Shown here: positions 1-12,360 of the stretch, one piece after another
Numbering within the stretch: position 1 is the first letter of the stretch
How the letters are laid out: every line of letters starts with the position of its first letter
Assembly: GCA_032207245.1 (NCBI GenBank)
Contig: CM063502.1
Location: forward strand, 109,757,691 to 109,821,690
Length of the DNA stretch: 64,000 nt
Reading direction: 5' to 3'
From: Pardosa pseudoannulata
Taxonomy: Eukaryota > Arthropoda > Arachnida > Araneae > Lycosidae
The notes under the pieces: generated by a model
The model's database searches: none
Seen by the model: the letters and a program-made list of their open reading frames with translations, nothing else
Told to the model about the DNA's origin: nothing
Translations under genes and position numbers: made by a program

Positions 1-3000
1 TAAACTATTTCATACCTTCTTAGGATTTATCTTCGATAAAATTCATTAAAAATCGATGGAAAACTTGGCTTGCAGATTTGTCTCTCTTTTATGTGAGATA
101 TGCTTAATCCGGGCTGGTGGTGGACATACGTTTATCGGTTGATGCAGGTTGATTTGGATTATATATTTTCTTCAGGCCGTTTGTCAATTTAATTCAAATA
201 AATTGACAACGTTGAGGGATCATCCTCAAATTTCAGCCGTTTAGGGGTATAATCTATTTTGTTTATTTTTAATCATTTCACTCTTTTATGCAATTGTAAA
301 TTAATTAGTGTTAATTATTTAGCTTTAATTATTTTTCTTGATCATTTTAAAAAGCTATTTTTCTGGATTTCCTATTCTCTTATGTTTATTCTTATATTTA
401 AAATGTATAAATAATCATAATAGCCCCTGAATTGCATTTTGTAACACAAGGGTTTCCAAATGTTTTAAGCAACTAAAGTGTCTAAAAACTTATTTTAATC
501 ATACTATGCACATTATTTTTTACTCTTATCTCTGTCCAATTTGCAGAAAATTTGCCAATTATGAAAGCGCGACTCGCAATCTTGCATAAGGTTTCTAATG
601 GAGCCCTCGAATACTTAGTATTGGAAATCTCTGATTTAAAATATATGTAATATATTCTAATCATAAAAATGGAAAGCAATTTATGAATAATTATAGTTTT
701 TATGTAAAATTATGAGTATAGTTTATTTTTGTGAAATATTTTAATGAATCTGAGTTTAGAATAGGAGAAATTCCGTTAATAAATGTTAGAAGTTATATCA
801 ATAATTTATTAAATTTAAGTTATAATAGACATTTCATATCTAAATATTTCCTTCCTCTATTAAAAATGGTAAAAAATTCTATGGCATACAATGTATAGTA
901 TAAATTATTAAACTTTTAAACTTTAATGATATAGCATAAAAAACACAGAGTCATAAAAATAGGAGAAAGCAATTTCAATATGATGATAAATGCAAAAAAA
1001 TAGCAATGAAAATGTAATCAAAATCAGACTAATCAAAAGAAACTTGCTAAGTTGCATACAATGTTAATACAATAAATTGAAATTGTAAAAACTAGTAACA
1101 TAATAGTTTTTTTTCTATCGTATATTACCTCTTTAACAAATATTGTGCAGATAAAATAATAGTTTAAATAACTTGGAACACTTATCTTGAATGCAAAACA
1201 AATTTAAAATCAAATTTTATTCTTTTTCTCCGTAGAAATGTTTCACATCAATTACATGCTTTAGTATTTTAAATCGTGTTTCTTTAAAACCTTTTTAGCT
1301 GTGATGAAATTCGAATCACTTATTCTCAAAGTATATTCTTTAAATTGAATAGAAACGTATAATAGAAAGGAGAGATACATCATTAAACATATAACATTTT
1401 AGGCCTATAACGGGCGTAAGATAGGTTATAATGTATCTTTCTTTGATAAACATTAAATAGAATGACAAACAAGTGAATAGGTATCACTCCATCAAAAGAA
1501 CTGGAACAACGGGTCTTTAATTCTCCCATCTCATATCTGCTTTACTAATGCTTTCAGCAAGATGTGTAAAGCTCAAGCACAAATAATTGACATTCTTTGT
1601 AATGTTCTACTAACCTTTTCTGGAACGAGATGATTAAGTTATAATGATGGTGAGCAGAAAGGCAATTTCTCTGAAATTAAAGCCTACAAATCTCATTTTG
1701 TTACACCAACTTTGTAATTACGCATCATACAGCTAGTCTTAATGTATTTTTTACCCAGGCATTATTTAAATAAAAATATGCATTCAACAGAAAATTCACC
1801 TATTCTACAAGCAAATTTAAACCATTAGCAAGCACCAAAAGATAAAAAAAAATATTTAATGCTTTTTTTTTTAATCTCTGCTCCATCCCCCTTCAATTTT
1901 TTAGAATTACACTGTGATTTACTTGTTCAAATAATTAACTAAACACAGATTAATTTAGAACTGGGATACGAACGTACGACCCTGATAAATAAATGACCCT
2001 GGAAAGATTCTCTCGCTCCAAACGTATTTTTCAAAATTTAGCATTGATGACAATTTATGACTTTTTTTATTCTAACACCATTATTTATATACCATAACAT
2101 TTCAGTACAAATTTCAGGGAAAATTCATAGAGACTGTTTACAATCATAAAATTTTAGCCATGATTTTCTATCGTCAAGATTAGCGTTTTTCACTGGACAA
2201 ATTGGATTTAAGATGGTTTAATTCTATATTAAAATCTAATTCATGGATATTTTCTCTTACGTCTCTAAAGAAATGAACATGTGTTAATATGTTGAATTAT
2301 TCTAATTATTTTCTTCAATATCCTTTTCTAGGAAATTTTGGCACAAATTTTGTCATTTTCATTATATTAAATAGAATTGAAATCAGAAAGGGAGGTACAA
2401 GATTAAATGTTAGAACAGTCCTAAAAATAACATTTCAACATTCTACGACTAATCGTTTTTGTATTGTACGGAATACGTATGTGCTCCCTTGCAGGTGTCA
2501 TATTGATATTAACCTAAATTAATTGAGGAATAATCCAAATGGATATTTAAAGTTCCAAATTTTAAGTTTACATTAACGTATAGAGAGTCATGGCGCCGGA
2601 ACTAGTCAAATTGATTCAGCCGTAGTCAAAATAAGTATTTTCTTTGAAGTCTGATCACCAAAATCTTTCCCAATTACAATACTTCCTATACTTTGTACAA
2701 GGAAGTAAAAAGAAAGAAGGAGGGAATGGGCTTGCCAAACCCATTTTAAACCAAAAAATCTTTTTGAAGCCTCGTCCTACAAAGAGCAATGCAGTAAAAC
2801 AACATTTACAGGCAAAGTAAACAACAGTTCTCGCTTGATAAAATGAAATTTAGTTAATAAACTGATTAAAAACATTTAAGATGATAATAGATAAAAATAA
2901 ATAGTACTGTCTTGTATGCATGTGTAAAATTTAGAAGCTCTAGCTTAATTAACACTACTGGAAATTTTATTGCAAAATTTGTACCAAGCACCAATGAATG

Positions 3001-3543
3001 TTAATAAAAGTCTATAACAGTTTATACCTCAAAAGATCAGAGCACAATATAAAAATACCGTACCTCTAAAAGCTTCGTTTAGTGAGCTCTTGGTAATTCA
3101 TTCATAGAATGATAGGCTGCACCAACGAGGACCATCTACCTTAAAATAAAGGTTTAAGATGTTTTGGGTGTCCCTGGGTGTACAATCCACAGCAGTTCAT
3201 AATATACAATGCAGTATAAATACAGTAAAAATATTACAAACCAACACATACAAATACAAAACAGACAAAATAACACTGGAAATACAAAAAAAGTAATAAT
3301 AATAAAATAAAAAAATTAATATTAATAATTACAAGATAATTGCATGAAAATAAATACAATATCGCGGTGTAGGGAAAGTTACATATTCAGAATCAGCCTT
3401 GTTACGGGGCCTGCAGATTGTCTGAATTTTCCATTAGCCAACCAAACAGTTTGCATAGTTTGGACCAGAGGGTTTTGTTACAATTTAGTTGATCAGCCCA
3501 GGCACCCTCCAAGATTGGTCTGGGGCGCTTGAAATCCCTGAAT
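1..3543. other. AT-rich DNA, no gene seen
   Basis: No reading frame here resembles a known protein; the longest are about 65-77 codons in AT-rich sequence and look random. A short inverted repeat (TACTTCC at 2680-2686, GGAAGTA at 2701-2707) could form a 7-bp stem and may be part of a dispersed repeat. Around 1960-2020 there is a weak tRNA-like B-box on the minus strand, too decayed to call. The part from about 3080 to 3540 is slightly richer in GC but I do not recognise it. Confidence 0.6.
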
Positions 3544-3570
3544 GATCAATGTGATCAATGTGATCAATGT
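3544..3570. repeat. Microrepeat, three copies of GATCAATGT
   Basis: Three perfect head-to-tail copies of the 9-mer GATCAATGT, most likely replication slippage. No function is suggested by its position. Confidence 0.85.
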
Positions 3571-4770
3571 ATCTTCCATAAAATGATTAAGCATAAAATA
3601 TGTATAATAAGGTAAAAAATCTGTGCTAGAATATAGCATAATATGAAGAGAGCCAACAAAAATAAAGCACAAATAGAAGTACGCTGACAGCTGTTTCGTT
3701 CCTTAGAGCGAGTAACATTCTCAATGCTAGAGACTTAGTGGTGTGAAAGACATAGTGAGTAAAATGGCTAAAACGCAGAGTGACCCAAAATAGCTTAATT
3801 TGCATTTGTAAATCACTGAGATCCTCTCCTTGAAAATGCTTCTTGCTCGAAGCAATTAAACAACTGTCTGCGTACCTTTTCTATCTATCTGTGATTTTCT
3901 TTCTTTGTCTTTGAATTTTCTGCTATCAGCTGAAAACATTTCATATTTTAATGACTTTTTCATAGATATATCCAGGAATATCAGGAAAAATATTGCTTTT
4001 ATAAAATAAAAATGTAATCAGAATTAAGCTTGCTACTGCAGTCGAAATAAAAACAATATTCAGAAGAATGAATCTTGATAATAAAAATAGTTTACTTTCA
4101 AAGACATTGCTTATATTTTCTTGATTCATTAATAATTTTTTTTGTCTTTGATTAAATGGTTTATCTCTTGCTTTATTTGAGTTAATATTTCAGCGGTAAT
4201 AGTTTTTATCCTTAATAATGCATGCACGATTTTTTTCAATTTAAATAAATAGATTCAGAGAAAATAAGAAAAAATTCTTCAAATACAATACCATGTATGC
4301 AGCAGAATTTACTTAGAGTTATTTGTAAAAATCACTAATCTGTAACCGTACATTCAAAACTGAGGCTGTCTATACTCTTAAATCCATATTTCAGTCACGC
4401 ATTTAGATTTCATTATATTTTAAAATCTAAATAGTTGAATAAAAAACAGATGAGTTTTCTGGTAGAAAGTATTCTATAACCATAAATTAGTTGTGAAAAT
4501 AATTTCTGACGCCACGCAGTGGCTATTTTATTACTTTAAATGTTAAAAAAAGGCTCAATCATGCTTAGTTTATCCAAGTGTCATGAGAATCAACAACAAC
4601 AAATGTTAAAAAAATATTAATGACATCCTTAACCCATTTTGCTAAGTAAATCTATAATTTTTAGAAATTAACGTCTTTGGTTTTAATAAACAAATAATGC
4701 CTACATAATAAAATGCAGTTTTAAAACCATACTAAATCCATCTTGCCAAATGACCTTAAACAAGATGCAT
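3571..4770. other. AT-rich DNA, no gene seen
   Basis: No convincing coding, RNA or mobile sequence. A CAACAACAACAA-like run near 4590 resembles the tail of the second SINE family in this window, but no SINE body is attached. Confidence 0.55.
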
Positions 4771-5480
4771 ATTAAGGGTAGTTAAATATTAGGAAACTCT
4801 TTTGATGACATCCATTTTAAAGAAAGTTTCTGTTTCCTGATAATAATTAACGAATTATAATTTAAATATCTGTTGATTTTACATTTTATTGCCTAATTAC
4901 AATTTTATCTTACAATATAAAAGTTTTGCTGTAGTTTTATATTTCAAACCAAAAAGATTTATACGGAGAGTCCAATAAGCAAAATAATGAGTATTAAAAC
5001 AAAGAAAGGCATGATTAAAAACCATAAGCATTTTAAAGAGTTATTTGTTTTCTTTTTCTAAACTGTGACAAATAAAACCAGGAAAATTGGGATCCATTTG
5101 AAATTTAAAAAAATTACATGGACATTAGATGAACATTAAGGGTAGTTAAATATTATGAAACTCTTTTGATGACATCCATTTTAAAGAAAGTTTCTGTTTC
5201 CTGGTCATAATTAACGAATTATAATTTAGATATCTGTTGATTTTACATTTTATTTAATAATTAGAATTCATCTTACAACATAAAAGTTTTGCTGTAGTTT
5301 TATATTTCAAACCAAAAAGATTAATACGGAGAGTCCAATAAGCAAAATGATGAGTATTAAAACAAAGAGAACCATGATAAAAACGGTAAGCATTTTAAAG
5401 ATTTATTTGCTTTCTTTTTATAAACTGTGACAAATAAAACCAGGAAAATTGGGATCCATTTGAAATAAAAAAAATAACAA
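4771..5480. repeat. Tandem duplication, two units of about 364 bp
   Basis: Unit 1 begins at 4771 and unit 2 at 5135, both with ATTAAGGGTAGTTAAATATT. Identity is high through shared blocks such as GGAGAGTCCAATAAGCAAAA and GGAAAATTGGGATCCATTTG, with scattered substitutions. The frames in it are AT-rich and not recognisable. It looks like a direct local duplication rather than a transposon, since I see no terminal repeats or target duplication. Confidence 0.9.
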
Positions 5481-5540
5481 TTGTTTTCCTGTACTTCTTT
5501 AACAGGAACTATACATTTTATATTTGATAAATATGAAGAA

Positions 5541-6020
5541 AATTTCAATTGAATAGATATTAATTTAGGTAAGAAGTATTTTTGTTATTTTCTAAACAGG
5601 TAAATCTTTTAATACTTTTCTGGGGATAGTTTCATATAAATTTGAGTTGCTAAAATAGCTACAAAATGTACTTCGATTACTTCAATTCAACACTTTTATT
5701 AGCTGAGAGATTACGTTTTTTGAAATGTACCAATTAAAAATTGCTACTATTCCAAAAGTTTGTTATTTTTTCATTTACATAAATTTCAATTGAATAGATA
5801 TTAATTTAGCAAAGAAGTGTTTTGCTTATTTTCTAAACAGGTAAATCTTTTAATAATTTTCTGGGGATAGTTTCATATAAATCTGAGTTGCTAAAATAGC
5901 TACAAAATGTACTTCGATTACTTCAATTAAACACTCTTATTAGCTGAGATCTTACGTTTTTGAAATGCACTAATTAAAAATTGTTACCATTCCAAAAGTT
6001 TGTTATTTTTTCATTTACAT
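5541..6020. repeat. Tandem duplication, two units of about 241 bp
   Basis: Units start at 5541 and 5782 with AATTTCAATTGAATAGATAT and end with TTTGTTATTTTTTCATTTAC. They are nearly identical apart from a few substitutions and one-base indels. The duplication lies about 60 bp after the 364-bp duplication but does not share its sequence. Confidence 0.9.
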
Positions 6021-6264
6021 CTTGTTCTAACATGCTACATATTTATATGGGGAAAACTTATCCCAGATATTGGTATTCCTGGAAGTGCATTCAAAGAATG
6101 GCAGTTTTTATTTTAGACTCATGGGCTTTCTTAAAATCAATCATTACATTAAGTGAATCTTTAATATGATTTTTAAGACCTTCTTCAGTTGAAAAGTATA
6201 GCAAAAAAATAGAATTCCTGTGTTTATTTGGTGGGATGACCTACAGTAAATTGTTTTTCAGCAC

Positions 6265-6415
6265 GAAGATTAATTAGACTAGGCCCTATTGCTTAAAGTC
6301 GATTCCAAACATCTGTGATACATTTGAGCTAGAAACGGAGTTCAAACCCTTGGATTCTGGTACCAAAAGGCAGGTCTCCATCCATTCGAGAATAGCTTGT
6401 CAATTCTTGTGTTGA
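6265..6415 (-). mobile_element. tRNA-derived SINE (family 1), decayed, reverse
   Basis: Read on the minus strand it keeps the family order: a tRNA-like head with a B-box (GGGTTTGAACTCC), a middle block with a degraded form of CGGCTTTAAGCAGTAGG, and a tail near AGGCCTAGTCTAATTA. Compared with the cleaner copy at 35545-35715 it is strongly diverged, so it is an old insertion. No target duplication is clear. Confidence 0.6.
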
Positions 6416-6708
6416 AAAGCAACATCAATATTATTTGGTGAAATAAAATGTGTCTGAAAAATTTGGAAGGTACATTTTTTGAGATGTATGTGTGTTTTAT
6501 TTTAGTGACGAATTCTGTGACCAATAAATTATCTGAGATTGTATTTAACATTAATAACACAGTCCTTATATAAATCAATATCATTTTAATTATACTTAAA
6601 TTTGAAAAAAAATAAATGAAAGTAGCCTTTTTTAAATATTTTGTGAAATAAACATGGGTGGTTTCTATTCAAAAGAAAGAAAGAAAAATCTCTTTATTTT
6701 ACCGAAAA

Positions 6709-6753
6709 AAAAGAGTAATAACAATGTAAATGTGACATTATTATTACTCTTTT
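6709..6753. repeat. Short inverted repeat (19-bp arms)
   Basis: Left arm 6709-6727 and right arm 6735-6753 pair with one mismatch around a 7-nt loop (AAATGTG). It could extrude as a cruciform. No T-run or promoter gives it a clear role. Confidence 0.8.
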
Positions 6754-6769
6754 CCCTAACTCACAGTTC

Positions 6770-7590
6770 GTAATCTCTCTTCTCTTTTCTGTAACTCGCA
6801 GTTCTCTTTTCCTAAAACTCACAGTTTGTAATTTCGACAGTTGTGTTTGTCTTTAGAAATATTTCGCTTAAATGATCAAGCAAAATGCATGGTCAAGACA
6901 TAATTATTTCCATATTTTCAGAAAACAACATAAACTTTTCAGTGCGGATTTAAATAAATTTAGATTTAAGAACTGTTTAGAAAGTTAAAAGAAAGTTTAT
7001 TCAGGATAAGACTTTATAATGGCAAAACTCTTCTCGTAAAAGCGAAATAATTTATTTTTATATTATGTTGAAATAATTTATTAAAAGAATATTGAAGATA
7101 TCAAAATTAAATTTAAAAACATATATAAAGCAATTTTTAATAATTATTTAAAAAATGTTTCTGAAATTTGCACCACGAAGTCTGAAAAATGAAAAGCAAT
7201 TTTATCGTCATCAAGAGAATGTATGTCGTTGTGAGAGAAATATGTGGGTGTGTTCAGATAACTTTTACCATTAATCAAATATAATATCAAACCGTCATAA
7301 TTTTCGCTCCTATCTTAGCCCATCCTAAAATTTTCCGTTCGTAATTTTGACAGCTGTGTTTGCCTTTAAAAATATTTCATCTTTATGAATAGGCAAAAGG
7401 CTTGGTTAAGACATGTTTATTGCTATATTTTCTTAAAGTAACACAAATCTTCAAATGCTAAGTTAAATAAATTTAGATACAAGAGTTGTTTTGAAACTTA
7501 AACAAAACTTTATTCAGGATTCGAAGAATTTATAATGGTAAAACCTTCCTCTTAAACCCGAAAAAGAATTTATTCTTATATTAAATTGAA
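6770..7590. repeat. Diverged tandem duplication, units about 500 bp
   Basis: The block around 6825-7060 (CAGTTTGTAATTTCGACAG, then AAATAAATTTAGAT, then TTTATTCAGGAT and TTTATAATGG) recurs in the same order around 7340-7570. The two units have drifted well apart, with indels, so this duplication is older than the two upstream. Inside unit 1 a short motif like ACTCACAGTT is itself present three times near 6760-6830. Confidence 0.75.
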
Positions 7591-8705
7591 ATTAATTGAA
7601 TATTTTATTTGAATATTTATTTTATTTGAATTTAATTTAATATTTTATTAAGTACTAGTGGGGTTATTAAGGCTTAATATAAAGGAAAATAGTACCTTTT
7701 GGGACATAAAATCCTCATTTTAATAACCTTTTGTTCAATTCATCATAAAATAAAGTAATTTGCTCTTTTAGAATGAATTTTTACAAGTCCTTTAATAAAG
7801 CTTTAGCTGTAAAGAAATTACTTGGTTTTATCATTTCAGAGTGTGCATTTTTTAGTAGCATAAAATATACATCAAAGGATTAAAAAAATGAAATTCATTT
7901 GCCCGCAAGATAACTTGAAATTTGTATATTAGAAATTAAATTTTTACATCAAATTGAAGTAAAATGTATGTATTATTGTGTAAAGCAAAACTGTAACTGT
8001 ATATAATTATTAAAAATTTAAAAAAAATAAACGACTGTTAAGAAATTGAAAATTTGAAAAAATTGGATTTTTATTGTGCTATAAAATATGAAATTTTGCT
8101 CGTATTAATATGAGCTTTATAGTATAAAAAGGATAACTAACTCTTATTTCGTATAAAAATTAGTTGCAATAAAATGTAAGTCCTTTAGGAAACTCTCGAA
8201 ATTTCCATTACAGTCCAGGATGAAAACATATTTGATGAAATGTTCATGAGTAAAACTTTACTTAGTTTTTAATAGTGATGCATTTTCTAAATCCTTTATT
8301 TGCCGTTATTTCTACTCTACTGTAAAAAATATTCAGTAAAAAAATTCAGTTTTTTGCTCCCATCAAATATTTAAAAGCCATTTTCTGATTAATCTTGAAA
8401 ACGGTAATTGTTTTTATGAAATTTGCTTTAAAAATATATCATATTATGTAACATAAATAAAACAGTATAAGTAATATTTTATTACTTCTACTGGTGTTAA
8501 ACATATGGTAAAACTGCTTAGTTGTACCATGTGTTTATCTACCTTTATATATGTTTATATGTTAAGCTGAAAATTGAAGATCTCGAGATTAACTAAAATT
8601 TAAATCTCTAATATTAAGTTTTTGAAAATGAATATTTGGAACCCTTTAATATTTATAGATATTTGATAAATTTACCACTGGTGTAACAAGTTTGATTTGA
8701 AACTG
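7591..8705. other. AT-rich DNA, no gene seen
   Basis: No open frame, RNA gene or mobile-element end is recognisable in this interval. Confidence 0.55.
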
Positions 8706-8830
8706 CATGAGGGCCAATTAGATCCAGACTTACTACTTAAAGCAAATTGAAAATAGCTACGAATATCTACCAGCAGGGGGATTCAAATCAGCAGTCTTCA
8801 GCCATCGTCCAGCTTATTACAAGAGGAACA
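8706..8830 (-). mobile_element. tRNA-derived SINE (family 1), decayed, reverse
   Basis: Minus-strand reading gives a tRNA-like head with a B-box-like GATTTGAATCCCCC, then a diverged middle, and a tail corresponding to GGTCTCATTAGCCCTC of the family (here TGGATCTAATTGGCCCTC). Many substitutions indicate an old copy. Confidence 0.6.
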
Positions 8831-9259
8831 ATCGATAGAACCCTTTTCAATCTATAACCATTACATTTACATGCATTCGGTGAGAATTAATTAGACTTGA
8901 GACTTTAAATTCTTTACATTAACTTAGTTTAAATATTTAAATAAAATAAAGAAAATGTCTTTTAGGGGTAACCTTGTTTGGAGTAACCTTTTACGAAACT
9001 TGGATTGCAATCATGTGCAATCAGTTGTGATGACTTTTTTTTTTTTTTTAATCATCTGATGCCCAGTAATTAAACCAAAATATAACTTGTTTTATATTTT
9101 AAAAAATATCATTCTCATCTGGTAATTAAATAATTGTAACATTATATTATATGTGTGTTTATAATGTCATACTCTATTTTCACAAATGACATAACAATTT
9201 GATGCCTGAATAAATGTAACACATTCTTTTTTCATCTTCGTACACTATACTATTTCGTT
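8831..9259. other. AT-rich DNA, no gene seen
   Basis: Low-complexity T and A tracts only, including a 13-base T run near 9036-9048. It forms the left flank of the Tc1 element. Confidence 0.55.
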
Positions 9260-9261
9260 TA

Positions 9262-10706
9262 CACTCATGTCCATAAATTAAGGATAATTCAGAATCACAC
9301 AGAAATTGAGCTCTAAAATAAAAATTTCACCTGTAGAATTATCACACACATCTTGAAGAAGAATATGCAAATTGCAGGAAACCACTAGATGGCACGGATA
9401 GTACCTCACAATGACGAGAGTGTATGAAAGGGGTATATAAGGAATGGTAGCAAAGAAGTAAAATTGTTCACAAGCGCTTTAAAAGCCTTTCAGTGCAGTA
9501 ACCGCATAGTTATGGCACAAAGGAAGCATTTGGATTATTTTTTAAGTGGTAGAATTATCAAGACTAATGTGGACGTACCCAGCTAGAAGTAAAACAATCA
9601 GAGTGTCATCTAGGCTTTAGCAACGATTCAAAATGATTAATATGAGTAGATTTACAGCACAGGTCGGAGTTACTACGCCGAATGATGACTTATTTGACAG
9701 TTACTGCCAAAAGAAACAGACGGAGCACAGCATCAGACTGTCTCGTCAGCTCTCTTCAGCTACCGGTATGACAGTTTCAAGGCAGACCGTGTACAGACGC
9801 TTAGGGAACATTGGTCTATATGCTCGTAGGCCTGTCAGATGTGTTCCACTTAACTCACTGTCGCCTGCGATTATGCTGGGCTAGAGAGCATGCATTGTGG
9901 ACACCGATACAGTGGTCTTGTGTGATGTTTTCCGACGAGTCCAGGTTCAGTTTACATTCTGATTCTCGCCGGACTTTCATATGGAGAGCGCCAGGTGCCC
10001 GTTACCACCAAGAGAACACCATTGAACGACACCGTTACGGTGGTGCAGGATGGCTCGTTTGGGGAGGAATTATTCTTGGTTCCAGAACTGACCTGCATGT
10101 TAAGAGTGTAACGATAACAGGCCACATCTATCGGGATGTCATTCTGGAACAACATGTACGTTTGTTTCGGGCGCCATGGGTCCTGAATTTCTGTATATGG
10201 ATGACAACGCCCGACCTCACCGTGCAAACATTGTAGACGAATGCCTTCAATCGGAGGATATCACCCGTATGGATTGGCCAGCATACTCACCGGACTTGAA
10301 TCCAATAGAGCATGTGTGGGACATGCTTGGCCGACGAATTGCAGCCCGTCAACCCCCTCCCAACTGTCTATCGGAACTTCGGAGGGCATTAATTGATGAG
10401 TGGTGTACCCCAAGATCATTTGAAATCTGATACTCAGTGGTAGGCGTTGAACCTTGTATTGCATCGTCGAGACATACTCCGTATTAACCATCATACTAAC
10501 CATGTTATATTGTTTTCTGTAAATAGGTTCTTTTTGAAATTTGCTCCAGGGAGTAAAAATCGCAATTTTTATTAATTATGTCAAACATATAGCATCTTTT
10601 TTGCTCTTTACCGTTTAATAAATAGACACAAATAAGTCAAATTTGTTTTGCTTTTGTCTTTACATTGCCTTGAAACTTCATTATCCTTAATTTATGGACA
10701 TGAGTG
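9262..10706 (+). mobile_element. Tc1-family DNA transposon, complete ends, inactive
   Basis: A 1445-bp element bounded by perfect 27-bp terminal inverted repeats at 9262-9288 and 10680-10706. The outer sequence is CACTCATGTCCATAAATTAA and its complement. It is flanked by the TA target duplication expected of Tc1/mariner elements, at 9260-9261 and 10707-10708. The interior holds a single transposase remnant on the plus strand, preceded by a TATA-like GTATATAAGG near 9433. Both ends are intact while the coding region is broken by several frameshifts. It can no longer encode its own enzyme, but its ends look intact enough to be bound in trans. The transposase type resembles Tcb1-like elements that are common in orb-weaver spiders. 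Confidence 0.95.
9512..10487 (+). pseudogene. Tc1-type transposase pseudogene (DD34E)
   Basis: Remnant of a DDE transposase that would cut and paste the surrounding element. The chosen start is the ATG at 9512 (MAQRKHLDYFLSGRII), which matches the usual Tc1-type N-terminus but reaches a stop at 9584-9586. The protein then continues in a second frame from about 9633 with the helix-turn-helix region (SATGMTVSRQTVYRRLG). It shifts frame near 9852 into the catalytic core with the first Asp (VMFSDESRFSLHSDSRR), and again near 10170 to the second Asp (YMDDNARPHRA). The catalytic Glu (SPDLNPIEHVWDML) follows 34 residues after that Asp, giving DD34E. A further frameshift near 10405 precedes the C-terminal end (SRHTPY, stop at 10485-10487). 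The total span, about 325 codons, is slightly under the roughly 340 usual for the family. At least three frame changes plus one early stop make it non-functional. Confidence 0.95.
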
Positions 10707-10724
10707 TAGTTTGAAGCTCTCCGG

Positions 10725-10872
10725 TCAATTTTGCTACTCGAAGACTAATTAGATTGTTGCGGTTTGCTTAAATTGATTCCAAGTGACTAAAAACGTACAT
10801 GGCAGCAGTGAGACTTAAATCCATGTACTACAGTGTAGAAAGGCAAAACCGAAACTATTCGGTCACCGTTTG
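10725..10872 (-). mobile_element. tRNA-derived SINE (family 1), decayed, reverse
   Basis: On the minus strand the head contains GGTGACCGAATAGTTTCGG, a B-box-like GGATTTAAGTCTCACTG, and a family middle segment. The tail block with ATTAGTCTTCGAGTAGC is near 10731. It begins about 20 bp after the Tc1 element and ends against a short CA microsatellite (about 10875-10892). Confidence 0.65.
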
Positions 10873-10892
10873 ACCCCACACACACACACACA

Positions 10893-11761
10893 CTCTTATT
10901 AAAAATACAAAATATTATGTTTTAAACATGTCTAAAGTTTTAGCTGTCAGGATTTTTTGCTTTCTGTCAAATTATTTTTTAAGATATTGAAAATCTTTAG
11001 CATGCAGAATTGCAAAAGATTTAAATTTTTTTAATTACAAAAATCAATAAATTTAATTGTTTTGCTACAAATTTTAAAAACTAAAATTGTTAAACATCTA
11101 TTATAGTTCAAATTATAAATATCTTTTATTACATTTCAGCAGTAACTTTAGAAAAAGAGTTTCCGGAGTACATATTTGAACTTTAAAATACTTATATTAG
11201 TTTAAAGGGTTGCAGATTTCAATATAGATTTAATATTTCTCATTAAAGTAGATGTAAGTTTTAGTATGAGTATTTGGCATTGATTGCAATTAAACATAAC
11301 TTTTCGGGATATATATATATATATATATATATATAAATTCTGACTTTCTGCGACTACATTTTTACATGTATTTAACATATTTTAATTCCTATTGTTTTAT
11401 CTGTCTAGGTCTAAATCATGTAACTAATTTTTTGTTAATATCTCGATGATCAAATGAGATGAAATTTTGCTAACTGTATCTTTGATGACAGTAGGTGAAT
11501 CATTGATAAAATTACATCATTAGAGATAAATTAACTCATTTTAATAAACGTCAATTATCTAATCGTTGTTGTCTTCTTTCTATATACCTCTGTGTAAAAA
11601 CCGGTTTCTTTGACATTGGAGTAAATCCAACTTTGACAAAATGTTAGTCCATGATAACAATAAATGCAATCAATGAATTAAAGTTTTTTGCTTATAAACA
11701 GCTTCCTCAAAAAATACCTTCAAAGTTTTTATTATTTTGTCAATATAAATATACTTAGTTA
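10893..11761. other. AT-rich DNA with a short TA repeat
   Basis: No gene seen. A simple (AT)n run sits at about 11309-11334. Confidence 0.55.
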
Positions 11762-11896
11762 GGGCCGGTCTCACCGAAGTGGTTTAACGACTAACTGCCA
11801 TTAAACTCAGTTTAAACGGAAAATTGCGTCTCACCATTGGTTGGCGCTATGAGTTAATCGCGGTTAGCCATTAAACGACTTTGATGAGACCGGCCC
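11762..11896. mobile_element. Harbinger-like MITE (135 bp)
   Basis: Inverted ends GGGCCGGTCTCA (from 11762) and TGAGACCGGCCC (to 11896), flanked by the 3-bp direct repeat TTA at 11759-11761 and 11897-11899. Inner sequence is also partly self-complementary (GGTTTAACGACTAACTGCC against GGTTAGCCATTAAACGACTT). A 3-bp TWA-type duplication and G-rich ends are typical of PIF/Harbinger MITEs. A decayed second copy lies at 57841-57970, inside a Helitron. It has no coding capacity. Confidence 0.8.
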
Positions 11897-12184
11897 TTAA
11901 TTTGTTAAATTTACGTAAGCCTACGTTGTTAAGTTTTGGTTAGTACACTTTCTACAAAGACATAGTATTTAGTTCAAAAATTATTATGCATGATTTTACT
12001 TCATATTTTAACTAATACTTTAAAAACAATTAGATTACAAACTTAAAACAATATATGTAAAAATCCTTAAATGAGTGCATTACCATATGCCAATATTTTT
12101 CAAACCATCCAAATACAAACCCTTATTTATCAGCATGTAATATAAAATGGACTTACACTCCTTTCAAAGAAAATGGCTAAATGC

Positions 12185-12265
12185 ATCCCTTGGTAGCGTA
12201 GTGATAAAGTATTCCACTTTTACCGTGGCAGCTCAAAATCGATTCGAAGTCGGAGAATTTTTTTT
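12185..12265 (+). mobile_element. Possible tRNA-derived fragment
   Basis: The sequence has an A-box-like TAGCGTAGTGAT and a B-box-like CGATTCGAAGTC about 35 bp apart, which is close to tRNA geometry. The acceptor ends do not pair and the anticodon stem is poor, so this is at best a decayed tRNA pseudogene or SINE head. Confidence 0.3.
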
Positions 12266-12360
12266 CTGATTATAGATACGTATAGCTTCTTTTTTCGATA
12301 AACAGTGTCAAATTAATTTTTTACATCACTTATTAGTACTTGAAACATTTGTCACCACTG

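Noticed and set aside
2680..2707. A terminator-like hairpin
   Set aside because: A 7-bp stem with a 14-nt loop is weak, and in a eukaryotic gene-free region there is no transcript for it to end.
9952..10503. Two minus-strand genes of 91 and 80 codons inside the Tc1 element
   Set aside because: They are reverse-strand shadows of the transposase coding region.
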